Shown: piece after piece, positions 1-9,584 of the stretch
Layout: each line of letters starts with the position of its first letter
Position numbering within the stretch: position 1 is the stretch's first letter
Source of the DNA: Microbacterium arborescens
GTDB taxonomy: Bacteria; Actinomycetota; Actinomycetes; Actinomycetales; Microbacteriaceae
Assembly (NCBI GenBank): GCA_003339645.1
Contig: QNUV01000021.1
Coordinates: 1-64,000, forward strand
Length of the DNA stretch: 64,000 bases
Direction: 5' to 3'
Made by a program: the position numbers and the translations under genes
Notes under the pieces: model-generated
What the model saw: the letters and a program-made list of their open reading frames with translations, nothing else
Databases searched by the model: none
Told to the model about the DNA's origin: nothing

Positions 1-245
1 TCGGCGGGCACACCCACATCTTCAACCTCGCCCACCTCTGCCAACGACACCACTCCATGAAGCAATTCACGAAATGGGAAGTCCGGCAGCTCGGCGGCGG
101 AGTCCTGGAATGGACCTCACCCCTCGGACGGGCCTACCGCGAAGACGTACCCATACCCTCCGTCTGCTTCACTATCGACACAGCCGACCCGCCGCGCTCC
201 CGCGCCGGAGCAGGCAAGCCACCCGGCGGGCCACCGCCGTTCTGA
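1..245 (+). CDS. HNH endonuclease C-terminus (DUF222-type), 5' truncated by window edge
   Basis: The frame is open from base 3 to the TGA at 243-245. It encodes the end of an HNH nuclease: GGHTHIFNLAHLCQRHHSMK contains the N-x-x-x-L-C-x-x-H-H zinc/metal box. This is followed by a W-x-S-P-x-G-R-x-Y tail typical of the very abundant DUF222/HNH proteins of Microbacteriaceae. Residues after the Y (roughly the last 35) are proline- and arginine-rich and carry no motif. An ATG at 57 lies inside the HNH box and is not a real start. These proteins are multicopy, and their role (homing-like or defence nuclease) is not established. Confidence 0.8.
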   Translation, partial: GGHTHIFNLAHLCQRHHSMKQFTKWEVRQLGGGVLEWTSPLGRAYREDVPIPSVCFTIDTADPPRSRAGAGKPPGGPPPF

Positions 246-429
246 ACCCCGGGGGTCGCGACTCCGCGCCCGCACCCCTCCCCCCGTCGGGGTGGCCCGT
301 CAGCCGACACCGGATATGACGCGCGATTCTGGACGCGAGTCAGAAATGGCCCCTTACCGGGAACTGTTACGCTCTGCTGTCGCACCGAGGACGCCATCGG
401 TGGTGCTTACCCGAGACGAAATCAGGCGG

Positions 430-2280
430 ATGAATACCGGACGATCACAGCAGTTCCAGGTCGACCTTCGCGGCATCGTCGACCTCCTGAGTCGACACAT
501 CTATTCGGGTCCTCGCGTGTTCCTTCGCGAGCTGATGCAGAACGCCTGCGACGCGATCACCGCTCGCGCCGAGTTCGACGCGAGCACATCCCCGGCAGGG
601 ATGCCGCGCGAGTCGAGCGGCATCCGCATCACTCCCCTCAGCGACCGAAGCGACGAGTTCATCGTCCGCGACGACGGCATCGGACTCACCGCCTCAGAGG
701 TGACCGACCTGCTCGCGACCGTCGGGCGCAGCTCGAAGCGCGACATCTTCGACCTCCCCAGGAGCGACTTCCTGGGGCAGTTCGGCATCGGGCTGCTGTC
801 GTGCTTCATGGTGGCCGAGACGATCGTCATCCGATCGCGGAGCGCGCGCGGCGGCGCCGCCGTCGAATGGCAGGGCAACGCCGACGGCACATTCACGGTG
901 CGGACGATTCCCGATGATCTCCCGGTCGGCACGAGCGTGCACCTGCGGCCGCGCCCAGGACAGCGCGATCTCCTCAGCACCCCCGCGACGGTCGAGCTGG
1001 CCGAGACTTTCGGGGAGTTCCTCCCCATCCCGGTGCGCGTCGACCTTCCCGGCGGCGGCGAGCAACTGACCACCCGCACGCCTCCCTTCCGTGCCGCCAC
1101 GACCGGCATCGACGAGGCGGCCCGCTGGGCCTACGGGCGCGACCTGCTCGGCCAGGACCCGTTCGACGCGATCCCGTTGCACGTCCCGGGAACCGACACC
1201 GTCGGAACCGCATACGTCCTCCCCTACGCTCCCCCGCCCGGCGCCCGACAGGCCACCCGCGTCTACCTCGGACGGATGTTGCTGAGCGAGAACGCCGACG
1301 ACATCCTGCCCGACTGGGCCTTCTTCGTCCGGGCCGTGATCGATTCCACGGCGCTCAGCCCGACCGCGAGCCGCGAGGCGCTGGTCGAGGACGATGCCCT
1401 CGAGCACACACGTCAGGAACTCGGAGCCGCGATCCGGCGCTGGGTGCTCGACCTCGGGCTGACCGAACCGCAGCGTCTCGCGCAGTTCGTCGCGGTTCAC
1501 GAAGTCGCGCTCAAGTCGCTCGTGCGTCATGACGACGAGCTCGCCGCCTTCATCGTGCGTTGGCTGAGCGTCGAGACCACGCACGGGCGAATGCGGGTCG
1601 GCGACCTGATCGGCCGCTTCCCGCACCTTCGATACGTCGAGACGGTCGACGAGTACCGCCAGATCGCCGGCATCGCCGACCCCCGGCAGCCGCTCGTCAA
1701 CGGCGGATATCTGTTCGACGCCGAACTGGTGCGCCTGCTCCCGCTCGTCTTCGACGGCGTCACCGTCGAGCACGTCGACCTCGCCGACGAGCTCGACCGG
1801 CTCGATCCGCCTCCACTCGACGACCGCGCCCGCGTCCTCGCACTCGAGGAGCGCGCGACCTCCGCCCTCTCGGCTGTCGGATGCAGGGTCGCGGTGCGCT
1901 CGCTCGACGCCGCCGAGATCCCCGCGGTCTACCTCGCGGGCGCCGAAGCGCTGCGGGCGATCGACCGCGGCCGAGCCCGATCGGTCGGCAGCCCGCTGTG
2001 GGGAAGCGTCATGGACCGCATCGACGCGACAGCCGAGAGGCTGCGCCCGGCCTCCTCCGAGGTGCCGTCCGGGAGTGTCCGTCTCTGCCTGAACTGGCAG
2101 AACTCGGTCGTGCGTTCGCTCCTGGACATCCCCGACGACCTCGCCTTCGCGCGCACGGTCCACCTCCTCTACGTTCAGGCGCTCCTCGCCGCCCAGCGCC
2201 CCCTCAGCGGCGACGACCGCGCGCTCATGATGGGCGCGCTCCATGCGCTCGTCGAACTCTCCGCGCGCCCGGCGTCCTGA
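430..2280 (+). CDS. HSP90-family ATPase (HtpG-like)
   Basis: An HSP90-like chaperone of about 616 residues if started at ATG 430; the frame stays open to a GTG at 292. I prefer 430 because the family homology (FQVDLRGIVDLLSRHIYSGP) begins seven residues later; an AGGCGG lies directly before it, at poor spacing. The N-terminal Bergerat ATPase fold is complete: ELMQNACDA (Mg/ATP Asn), DDGIGL and GQFGIGLLSCF. The middle region matches HSP90 in outline (SPTASREALVEDDAL corresponds to the S-x-x-x-S-R-E segment). The C-terminus ends SARPAS and has no MEEVD-like tail. It is followed after 36 nt by a TPR protein, probably one operon. It could be a divergent HtpG paralogue rather than the housekeeping copy. 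Confidence 0.85.
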   Translation: MNTGRSQQFQVDLRGIVDLLSRHIYSGPRVFLRELMQNACDAITARAEFDASTSPAGMPRESSGIRITPLSDRSDEFIVRDDGIGLTASEVTDLLATVGRSSKRDIFDLPRSDFLGQFGIGLLSCFMVAETIVIRSRSARGGAAVEWQGNADGTFTVRTIPDDLPVGTSVHLRPRPGQRDLLSTPATVELAETFGEFLPIPVRVDLPGGGEQLTTRTPPFRAATTGIDEAARWAYGRDLLGQDPFDAIPLHVPGTDTVGTAYVLPYAPPPGARQATRVYLGRMLLSENADDILPDWAFFVRAVIDSTALSPTASREALVEDDALEHTRQELGAAIRRWVLDLGLTEPQRLAQFVAVHEVALKSLVRHDDELAAFIVRWLSVETTHGRMRVGDLIGRFPHLRYVETVDEYRQIAGIADPRQPLVNGGYLFDAELVRLLPLVFDGVTVEHVDLADELDRLDPPPLDDRARVLALEERATSALSAVGCRVAVRSLDAAEIPAVYLAGAEALRAIDRGRARSVGSPLWGSVMDRIDATAERLRPASSEVPSGSVRLCLNWQNSVVRSLLDIPDDLAFARTVHLLYVQALLAAQRPLSGDDRALMMGALHALVELSARPAS

Positions 2281-2316
2281 CCGCATCCCGCGCCTCGGCC
2301 CCCACGAAAGGACAGA

Positions 2317-5103
2317 ATGAGCAGCGACCGTATCCTCGAACTGTTCGAGCAGATCGACCGCACCCCGGTCGGCGTCGAAGAACGAGCCCTCATCAACGAG
2401 GCCATCGCCCTCGCCGTCGATGCGGGCGACGAGCCCCTGGAGTACCGGGCGCGGATGCGACTGACCTCGTCCGCCTGCATGAGCGGCGACACCGAGGCGA
2501 TGCTGACCTCCTTCGCATGGTGCCTCGGAAAGCACGACGATGACCCCGAACGCTTCCCCGCCGACCTCGGCGACGAGACCGCCGACCTCATGTGGCAGTT
2601 CAAGTGGATGGCCGACAGCCTGGCCGCGTCTCCGGCGTTCGACCGGGAACAGATCGCCGCCGTGCTCGACGACATGGAGAACCACTACCGCGCTGCCGGG
2701 CTCGGTCAGAGCGGCGTCCTCATGGCGCGCTTCGAGAACGCGTGGATGGCCGGCCGCCTCGACGAGGCCGAGCAGCTGCGCACCAAGCTCGAGACGACAC
2801 CCCGCGACAGCCACAGCCACTGCGAGGCGTGCGTCCGCAGCGTCGTCGCCGGGTACCTCATCGACACCGACCGCGAAGACGAGGCGATCCGCCTCGTCGA
2901 AGAGCTCGTCGAGGGCGACTTCTCATGCGGCGAAGAGCCGGAGCACGCGCTCGCCCGGTCGCTCGTTCCGTACCTGCACGCGGGCGAGTACGACAAGGCC
3001 CGCCTCGCTCACCTGCGCAGCTATCGCCTCGCGAAGGACAACGCCGACAACCTCGCCATCGTGGCCGACAACATCGTCTTCTGCGCCATCACCGGCAACG
3101 AAGCACGGGCACTCTCGCTCGTCGAACGCCACCTCGACTGGCTCGCGCACGACGCGCTCGGCGTCGACGGCCACCTCTCCGCCCTCACCGCCTTCGCGAT
3201 CGCTCTCGAAGCCGTCAGCGCGGCGGGACAGGCCGACACCATCGTTCGCGGCGCCGACTCCGAGCGGCTCCGCGCCTTCTTCGGCGAGAACGACGGCCCG
3301 TGGCGCGCCGCCGAGCTCGCGGCGGTGATGCGTTCGGAGGCCGAGCGGATCGCCGGCGAGTTCGATCGCCGCGACGGCACCGACGGTCACCGCCGCCGTC
3401 TCGACCGGGCCTGGGCCGTCGGGCAGGAGCGCTACTCGCTCCCCCTCAGCGCCGAGCCCCTGCTCCCCCGCGTCGCCCCCGTGGCCGCGCGCTCGGCCGA
3501 AGAGCTCGTTCAGCGAGCCATCGACCTCGGCGATTACGGCGCCTCGGAAGCAATGGCTGCGGCGGATGCGGCGCTCCCCGGCGCGACCCTCGACCAGCGC
3601 GCCAAGCTCCACTCGGCGCGCATCGCCGCCCTTGTCGCGCGCGACGACCTCGAAGGCGCCCAGGCCGCTCTGCACGACCGTCTCGACGCCCTCCGCGCCG
3701 TCGGTCGCGACGCGGAGGCCCAGGTCGAAGAGCGCGCCGGCCTCGCCCTGTTCGGACGCGGCGCCCCCGGCGACCTCGAGACGCTTCGCGAGGTCCTCGC
3801 CGACGGCGAGAGCCTGCCGCCCCGTCTGCACGCGATCGTCGAGGTCGTGGTGGGCATGGCCGTCGCCGAGACCGACCCCGAGACAGCCCGCGGCCTCTTC
3901 GACGACGCCCGCGACCGCGAGGCCGCGCTGGGCGACGACGACCTGCGTCGCATCGTCGCGCTCGCACGTGCATCGTTCCAGGGCGCCATCGGTGCATTCG
4001 ACGAGTGCGACGCGACGATCACCGCCGCGCTCGAGGACCCCGCGCTCGGCGCCGGCGCCCGGGCCCGGCTGCTCGGCCTGCGGGCTCGCATGCGCGGCGG
4101 CCAGGAGAGGTTCCTCGACGGTGTGGCCGACGCCGACGAGCTCTGCCGCATCCTCGTCGAGCTCGACGCGCGCAGCGTCCTCGCCGGAGCGTACGTGCTC
4201 GCGGCCGCGCTCAACGAGGACGCCGGTGCGCCCGGCGAGGCGGTCGCCCGTTACCGGTTCGCCGAGCGCGCCGCGACCGAGAACGGCGACTCCGTGACCG
4301 CGGTGCAGTACCGCCTCGCACGGGCGCTGCTCGCATCCGGCTCCGCCGACGAGGCCGCCGAGCTGCTCGTGAACGTCTACTCCGACGAGACCGACCGCGA
4401 GGAGCCCGCGGCGTCGCGCGCCCAGACGCTCATGCTGCTGGCCCGCGCCTTCGAAGACGCCGGCGAACCCGGCCGTGCGGTCGGCGCATGGGAGTTCGCC
4501 GCCGAACTGTTCGACGAAGGAGAGGCGCCGGTGGGTCGCGCCAACGCTCTCCTGTCGCACGGGCGTCTGCTGCACCGGTTCGGAGAGTTCGACGACGCCC
4601 TCGCCTCGCTCGAGACGGCGGTCGAGATCGCACGCACCGAGCCCGAACAGGCCGGGCTGCTCGCCGAAGCGCGGCACTCGGAGGGTCAGGTCCGCGCCGC
4701 GCGAGGCGAGCACGAGGCGCTGACGGCTTTCGATGAGGCCCGCGAGATCGCTTCCGGTCTCGGCGCCCCGTGGCTCGTCGCCGACATCACCGACTCGCGA
4801 GCCCGAGCGCTGGCCATGCTCGGGCAGGCGGACGAGGCGGTTGCCACGGCGCTCCAGGCCGCCGACGCGTTCGCGGAGGTCGGCGACACCGGTTCTGCCG
4901 GCGCGTCCGAGCTCTTCGCCGCGCGCGTCCTCGCCCAGAACGAGCGCGGCGCCGATGCGGTCCCGCTCTACCGGTCGGTCATGGATCGTGCCGCCGAGAT
5001 CCCGCCGCTGCTTCAGGTGGCCGCGGGTGAGCTCGGCGACGTCTATGAAGCGCTCGGCCGCCCCGCCGAAGCTGCCGAGGTGCGCGCGCTCCTCGACGCC
5101 TGA
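2317..5103 (+). CDS. large tetratricopeptide-repeat protein
   Basis: A 928-residue, soluble, Ala/Asp/Glu-rich helical protein. ATG 2317 has a GAAAGGAC ribosome-binding site. Repeated TPR-like helix pairs run through the sequence and are clearest from about residue 690 to the end, where segments such as GRLLHRFGEFDDALASLETA and LYRSVMDRAAEIPPLLQVAA follow the W/L-G-Y-A-P spacing. There is no signal peptide, membrane helix or enzymatic motif. It lies 36 nt after the HSP90-family gene on the same strand, and the pair shares one terminator. In eukaryotes TPR proteins are HSP90 co-chaperones; a functional link here is inference from adjacency. Confidence 0.85.
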   Translation: MSSDRILELFEQIDRTPVGVEERALINEAIALAVDAGDEPLEYRARMRLTSSACMSGDTEAMLTSFAWCLGKHDDDPERFPADLGDETADLMWQFKWMADSLAASPAFDREQIAAVLDDMENHYRAAGLGQSGVLMARFENAWMAGRLDEAEQLRTKLETTPRDSHSHCEACVRSVVAGYLIDTDREDEAIRLVEELVEGDFSCGEEPEHALARSLVPYLHAGEYDKARLAHLRSYRLAKDNADNLAIVADNIVFCAITGNEARALSLVERHLDWLAHDALGVDGHLSALTAFAIALEAVSAAGQADTIVRGADSERLRAFFGENDGPWRAAELAAVMRSEAERIAGEFDRRDGTDGHRRRLDRAWAVGQERYSLPLSAEPLLPRVAPVAARSAEELVQRAIDLGDYGASEAMAAADAALPGATLDQRAKLHSARIAALVARDDLEGAQAALHDRLDALRAVGRDAEAQVEERAGLALFGRGAPGDLETLREVLADGESLPPRLHAIVEVVVGMAVAETDPETARGLFDDARDREAALGDDDLRRIVALARASFQGAIGAFDECDATITAALEDPALGAGARARLLGLRARMRGGQERFLDGVADADELCRILVELDARSVLAGAYVLAAALNEDAGAPGEAVARYRFAERAATENGDSVTAVQYRLARALLASGSADEAAELLVNVYSDETDREEPAASRAQTLMLLARAFEDAGEPGRAVGAWEFAAELFDEGEAPVGRANALLSHGRLLHRFGEFDDALASLETAVEIARTEPEQAGLLAEARHSEGQVRAARGEHEALTAFDEAREIASGLGAPWLVADITDSRARALAMLGQADEAVATALQAADAFAEVGDTGSAGASELFAARVLAQNERGADAVPLYRSVMDRAAEIPPLLQVAAGELGDVYEALGRPAEAAEVRALLDA

Positions 5104-5113
5104 GCCCGATCGA

Positions 5114-5152
5114 CACGAAGGGCGCGCCGATCCACTCGGCGCGCCCTTCGTG
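5114..5152. terminator. bidirectional terminator hairpin
   Basis: A perfect 17-bp stem: the left arm CACGAAGGGCGCGCCGA (5114-5130) and its reverse complement (5136-5152), with loop TCCAC. It sits between the convergent TPR gene and the aldehyde dehydrogenase gene. There is no strong U-tract, as is common in high-GC actinobacteria. Confidence 0.8.
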
Positions 5153-5175
5153 GTTATCGCGGGCTCCGCGACGGG

Positions 5176-6543
5176 TCAGGCGCCCGTGCGGATCAGCTTC
5201 TTGTTCACGAACTCGTCGGCGGCGAGGAGCCCGAGCTCACGAGACGTGCCGCTGCGCTTGACCCCGCCGAACGGCAGCCCGGCCTCGTCCGCGAGCACGA
5301 GGTTGATGTAGACCATGCCTGCGTCGATCGCATCGGCCACACGCTCAGCCTGCTCGGCATCCGTCGTGAACACGTAGGAACCGAGCCCGAACGGGGTGTC
5401 GTTGGCGAGCTCGATCGCCTCGGCCTCATCCGCCACCCGGTAGACGACGCCGACGGGACCGAAGAACTCCTCGCGGTAGGCATCCATCTCCGGCGTCACG
5501 TCGGTGAGCACCGTGCCCGGGTAGAAGGCGCCGTCGCGGCGTCCTCCGGTCACGAGGGTCGCCCCCTGCGCCACGGCTCGGTCGACCTGCTCCGCCAGCC
5601 GCTCCGCCGCCGTGAGCGACGACAGCGGCCCGAGCACCGTGTCGTCGGCGAACGGGTCGCCGACCTTCGCGTCGGCCAGCGCCGCCGCGAACCTCTCGAC
5701 GAAGGCGTCGTAGAGCCCGTCGACCACGATGAACCGCTTCGCACCGTTGCACGACTGTCCCACGTTGTCCAGACGCGCCTCGGCGGCCGCCGACACCGCC
5801 GCATCCAGATCGTCGGTCGAGAGCAGGATGAAGGGGTCTGACCCACCGAGCTCGAGCGCGACCTTCTTCAAGTTGCGACCGGCGATCTCGGCGACCGCCG
5901 ATCCCGCGCGCTCCGACCCGGTCACCGAGACGCCCTGCACGCGGCGGTCGGCGATCACATCGGCGGCCTGCTCATTACTCAGGTACAGGTTCGTGTAGAC
6001 CCCCGCCGGGAACCCCGCGTCGCGATAGATCGCATCGATCGCGGCGGCGGACTCGGGGCACTGGGGCGCGTGCTTGAGCAGGATGGTGTTCCCGACCGCG
6101 ATGTTCGGCGCCGCGAAGCGGGCCACCTGGTAGTACGGGAAATTCCACGGCATGATCCCGAGCAGCACGCCGAGCGGGCTACGACGGATGACCGCGGCAC
6201 CCTCCCCCTCGATCGGGATCGGGGTGTCGCCGGTGATCTCGTCGATGTGGTCGGCGTAGTACGCGGTGATGTCGGCGGCGAAATCGACCTCGCCCTCGGC
6301 CGCGGCGAGCGGCTTGCCCATCTCGCGCACGATGATCGCGGCCAGCTCGTCTCGGCGCTCACGGTGCAGCTCGGCCACGCGGCGAAGCCGGTCGGCCCGC
6401 TCGGCCGGCGCGACGACGCGCGACCAGGTGCGGTACGCCTCGTCCGCGGCGGCCAGGGCCCGCTCGACGTCCTCGTCGGTCGCGGGGTCGTACGTCGCCA
6501 GCGTCTCGCCGGTGGCGGGGTTGGTCACGGCATACGTGCTCAT
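5176..6543 (-). CDS. NAD(P)-dependent succinate-semialdehyde / aldehyde dehydrogenase
   Basis: A 455-residue aldehyde dehydrogenase, the short N-terminus (Sad/GabD1-like) type. Key features are GIMPWNFPYYQVARF (oxyanion Asn region), the cofactor-binding SVTGSERAGS, the general base Glu in ALELGGSDPFIL and the catalytic Cys in GQSCNGAKRF. It begins MSTYAVTNPATGETL, and GGAG lies 6 nt upstream of its ATG. It is the last gene of the putrescine/GABA operon, 18 nt after a second aldehyde dehydrogenase. One of the two probably oxidises 4-aminobutyraldehyde to GABA and the other succinic semialdehyde to succinate. Sequence alone does not fix which is which; this one resembles succinate-semialdehyde dehydrogenases more. 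Confidence 0.88.
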   Translation of the reverse strand: MSTYAVTNPATGETLATYDPATDEDVERALAAADEAYRTWSRVVAPAERADRLRRVAELHRERRDELAAIIVREMGKPLAAAEGEVDFAADITAYYADHIDEITGDTPIPIEGEGAAVIRRSPLGVLLGIMPWNFPYYQVARFAAPNIAVGNTILLKHAPQCPESAAAIDAIYRDAGFPAGVYTNLYLSNEQAADVIADRRVQGVSVTGSERAGSAVAEIAGRNLKKVALELGGSDPFILLSTDDLDAAVSAAAEARLDNVGQSCNGAKRFIVVDGLYDAFVERFAAALADAKVGDPFADDTVLGPLSSLTAAERLAEQVDRAVAQGATLVTGGRRDGAFYPGTVLTDVTPEMDAYREEFFGPVGVVYRVADEAEAIELANDTPFGLGSYVFTTDAEQAERVADAIDAGMVYINLVLADEAGLPFGGVKRSGTSRELGLLAADEFVNKKLIRTGA

Positions 6544-6561
6544 CGGTTCTCCTTCGTCTCG

Positions 6562-8028
6562 TCAGTCGGCGGGGATCAGGGTGTACTTCGTCGAGAGGTA
6601 CTCGTGGATGCCCTCGAGTCCGCCCTCGCGCCCGATTCCCGACTGCTTCACACCACCGAACGGGGCCGCCGCGTTCGAGACGACCCCGACGTTCAGGCCC
6701 ATCATGCCGGTCTCGAGGCGATCGATCATCCGGTGGCCGCGCGCGAGATCCTGCGTGAACACGTACGAGACCAGTCCGTACTCGGTGTCGTTGGCCAGGC
6801 GAACGGCCTCGTCCTCATCCGCGAAGGTCGCGATCGCCAGGACGGGTCCGAAGATCTCCTCGCGCAGGATGTCGCTGCCCGCGGCGACCTCGGTCACGAC
6901 CGTGGGCTCGAAGAACGTCCCCTCCCCGTCGATCGCGGAACCGCCCGTGCGCACCGTGGCACCCCGTGCGACGGCGTCCTCGACGAGTGCGCCGGTCTTC
7001 GCGACCGCCTTCTCGTCGATGAGCGGCCCGATCTGCACACCGTCCTCGGTTCCGCGACCGATCTTCATCGCCGAGACGCGCTCGGTGAGCCGGTCGGCGA
7101 ACTCGTCGGCGATCGACTCGTGCACGATGAAGCGGTTGGCCGCGGTGCAGGCCTGCCCGATGTTTCGGAACTTCGCGAGCATCGCGCCCTCCACCGCCTT
7201 GTCGAGGTCCGCATCGTCGAACACGACGAACGGCGCGTTGCCGCCGAGCTCCATCGAGACCCGCAGCACGCCCTCCGCCGCCTGCTCGATGAGCTTGCGC
7301 CCGACCGGGGTCGAGCCGGTGAACGAGAGCTTCCGCAGCCGGGGGTCGGCGATGATGGGCGCGGCGACCTCGCTCGAGCGCGTCGCGTTGACGACGTTCA
7401 CGACGCCCGCCGGGAGGCCCGCCTCCTGCAGGATCTGGACGAACAGCGTCGTGGTGAGCGGGGTGAGCGCCGCGGGCTTGACCACGACGGTGCACCCGGC
7501 CGCCAGCGCCGGGGCGATCTTGCGCGTCGCCATCGCGAGCGGGAAGTTCCACGGCGTGATGAAGAACGAGGGGCCGACGGGACGCTGCGAGACGACCATG
7601 CGGCCGGTGCCCTCGGGGTTGAGGCCGTATCGGCCCGAGATGCGCACGGCCTCTTCGCTGAACCACCGCAGGAACTCACCGCCGTAGACGACCTCGCCGC
7701 GCGCCTCGGCGAGCGGCTTGCCCATCTCGAGCGTCATCAGCAGCGCCAGGTCCTCCTTGCGCTCCTGCACGAGGTCGAACGCCCGGCGCAGGATGTCGCT
7801 GCGCACGCGGGGCGCGGTGGCGGCCCACTCCTCCTGCGCGGCGACAGCGGCGTCGAGGGCGCGGATGCCGTCTGCCGGCGAGGCGTCGGCGATCTCGATG
7901 AGCGTGCGACCGGTCGAGGGGTCGGTGACCGGGAAGGTCGCGCCGCCCTCGGCATCCACCCACTCGCCACCGATGAAGAGGCCGCGTTCGATTCCCGCCA
8001 GCAGTCGTGTCTCGTTCTCGTGCGTCAT
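6562..8028 (-). CDS. gabD: NAD-dependent succinate-semialdehyde dehydrogenase (GabD family)
   Basis: A 488-residue aldehyde dehydrogenase from ATG 8028. Features: FITPWNFPLAMATRKIAPAL, the nucleotide-binding SFTGSTPVGRKL, the Glu base in SMELGGNAPFVVF, the catalytic Cys in GQACTAANRF, and FGGVKQSGIGREGG near the C-terminus. These match the GabD/SSADH subgroup closely. The start codon overlaps the stop of the upstream permease by ATGA (8025-8028), indicating translational coupling. The open frame extends far upstream antiparallel to the permease coding frame, but that extension is not coding. It likely oxidises succinic semialdehyde from the GABA transaminase encoded in the same operon. Confidence 0.9.
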   Translation of the reverse strand: MTHENETRLLAGIERGLFIGGEWVDAEGGATFPVTDPSTGRTLIEIADASPADGIRALDAAVAAQEEWAATAPRVRSDILRRAFDLVQERKEDLALLMTLEMGKPLAEARGEVVYGGEFLRWFSEEAVRISGRYGLNPEGTGRMVVSQRPVGPSFFITPWNFPLAMATRKIAPALAAGCTVVVKPAALTPLTTTLFVQILQEAGLPAGVVNVVNATRSSEVAAPIIADPRLRKLSFTGSTPVGRKLIEQAAEGVLRVSMELGGNAPFVVFDDADLDKAVEGAMLAKFRNIGQACTAANRFIVHESIADEFADRLTERVSAMKIGRGTEDGVQIGPLIDEKAVAKTGALVEDAVARGATVRTGGSAIDGEGTFFEPTVVTEVAAGSDILREEIFGPVLAIATFADEDEAVRLANDTEYGLVSYVFTQDLARGHRMIDRLETGMMGLNVGVVSNAAAPFGGVKQSGIGREGGLEGIHEYLSTKYTLIPAD

Positions 8029-9584
8029 CGCGCCACTCCTCTCGCGCGCCGGCTCGCCGGCGCATCCTTGGTCAAAGTCTCGCCCCGGAAGAACGCGGGG
8101 CGCTTCACGGCCTGCCACACCATCACGACGACGCCGACGAGGATGACTCCCACGCCGAGGATGAACACCAGGCCGATGCCGCCGATCTGCGACCCGCTGC
8201 CGTACGCGGGATCCATCGTGTCGATGAGCGTCGTCACGAACAGCACCGCCAGGATGACGCCGCCCACGAGCGGGAAGAGGAACGTGAAGAAGACGTTCCG
8301 CACCGAGTCGAACCACTGGCGCCGGAAGTACCAGACGCAGGCGAACGCCGTCAGGCCGTAGTAGAAGCAGATCATCATGCCGAGCGCGAGGATGGTGTCC
8401 CACAGCACGTTCTCGCTGACGATGCGCATGACGACGTAGAAGCCCGACGCGACGATCGCCGAGACGATCGTGGCGTAGCCGGGCGTGAAGAACCGCGGGC
8501 TCACCTTCGCGAAACTCTCGGGGAGGGCACCGTAGTGGCCCATCGCGAGCAGTGTGCGCGCCGGCCCGACGAAGGTCGACTGCAGTGACGACGCCGAGCT
8601 GGTGAGCACGGCGAGCGAGACGAGGAACGCGAGCGGGCCGAGGATCGGTCCCGAGAGATGGAAGAAGACGTTCTCCTGGATGTCTTCGTTGCCGAGTCCG
8701 AGCTCGCCCGTGCCGACGCCGGCGAACATGATCATCGCGATCGCGAGCAGCAGGTAGAGCGCGACGATCATGACGACCGTGATGGTCGCGGCGCGGCCCG
8801 GTGTGCGCTCGGGGTCCTTGGTCTCCTCGTTCATCGTCAGGGTGACGTCCCAGCCCCAGAAGATGAAGATCGACAGCGACAGCCCGGCGGCGAAGGCGCT
8901 GAACGTCGGCACGGCGAACGGGTTGAACCACGACCAGTCGAACGCCGTGGCGTCGAAGGCGTTGCCCGAGACCGCCTCGACGATCGCCGCGATGGCGAAC
9001 AGTACGAGGACGACCACTTGGAAGGCGACGAGCCCGTACTGCAGCTTCTGAGTCGTCTGCATGTCGCGGTAAGAGATGAAGGTCGCCGCGGCGACGAACA
9101 GGACGCAGACGAGGACGTTGATCCAGACCACCGAGGCGAGGCCGGCGATCGACTCCTGCCCGGTGAGCTGGGCGATCAACAGGAAGAGGAAGTCGACGGC
9201 GACACCCGCGAGGTTCGAGAGCACGAGGATGGTCGCAGCGACCAGCCCCCAACCGGCCATCCACCCGATCCACGGGCCGAAGGCGCGCGTCGCCCATGTG
9301 AAGCTGGTGCCGGAGTCGGGCATGCGGTTGTTGAGCTCGCGATACCCGAACGCGACGAGCAGCATCGGGATGAAGCCGACGAGCACGATCGCCGGCACCT
9401 GGGTGCCCACGACGGATGCCGTCGGCCCGACCGCCGCGGTGAAGGTGTAGGCCGGGGCGATGCAGGAGATGCCGATGACGACCGCTCCGATGAGGCCGAC
9501 GGTCCCGGCGCTCAGCCCCTTCCGGGAGATGCCGCCGGTGACGGGGTCGCCCGCGGGCACCCCCGCCTGTTCTGCTCGGGTCAT
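8025..9584 (-). CDS. APC-superfamily amino acid/polyamine permease
   Basis: A 519-residue integral membrane transporter with about 12 hydrophobic segments. The N-terminal helix (GLIGAVVIGISCIAPAYTFT) is the APC signature, and the polar segment NNRMPDSGTSFTWATRAFG is typical of the family. It overlaps the genes on both sides by 4 bp (ATGA at 9581-9584 and 8025-8028). Placement between putrescine oxidase/universal stress protein and GabD suggests import of putrescine or another polyamine. The operon also encodes a second permease that looks more like a GABA transporter, so the two may divide substrates. Substrate is inferred from context. Confidence 0.85.
   Translation of the reverse strand: MTRAEQAGVPAGDPVTGGISRKGLSAGTVGLIGAVVIGISCIAPAYTFTAAVGPTASVVGTQVPAIVLVGFIPMLLVAFGYRELNNRMPDSGTSFTWATRAFGPWIGWMAGWGLVAATILVLSNLAGVAVDFLFLLIAQLTGQESIAGLASVVWINVLVCVLFVAAATFISYRDMQTTQKLQYGLVAFQVVVLVLFAIAAIVEAVSGNAFDATAFDWSWFNPFAVPTFSAFAAGLSLSIFIFWGWDVTLTMNEETKDPERTPGRAATITVVMIVALYLLLAIAMIMFAGVGTGELGLGNEDIQENVFFHLSGPILGPLAFLVSLAVLTSSASSLQSTFVGPARTLLAMGHYGALPESFAKVSPRFFTPGYATIVSAIVASGFYVVMRIVSENVLWDTILALGMMICFYYGLTAFACVWYFRRQWFDSVRNVFFTFLFPLVGGVILAVLFVTTLIDTMDPAYGSGSQIGGIGLVFILGVGVILVGVVVMVWQAVKRPAFFRGETLTKDAPASRRARGVAR

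Noticed and set aside
694-2820. Long minus-strand open frame opposite the HSP90/TPR genes
   Set aside because: It is an antisense shadow created by high GC; it has no domain, and the plus-strand genes carry clear motifs.
6070-8361. 763-codon plus-strand frame opposite the aldehyde dehydrogenases
   Set aside because: Arg/Asp-rich antisense composition with no recognisable domain; the minus-strand genes are certain.
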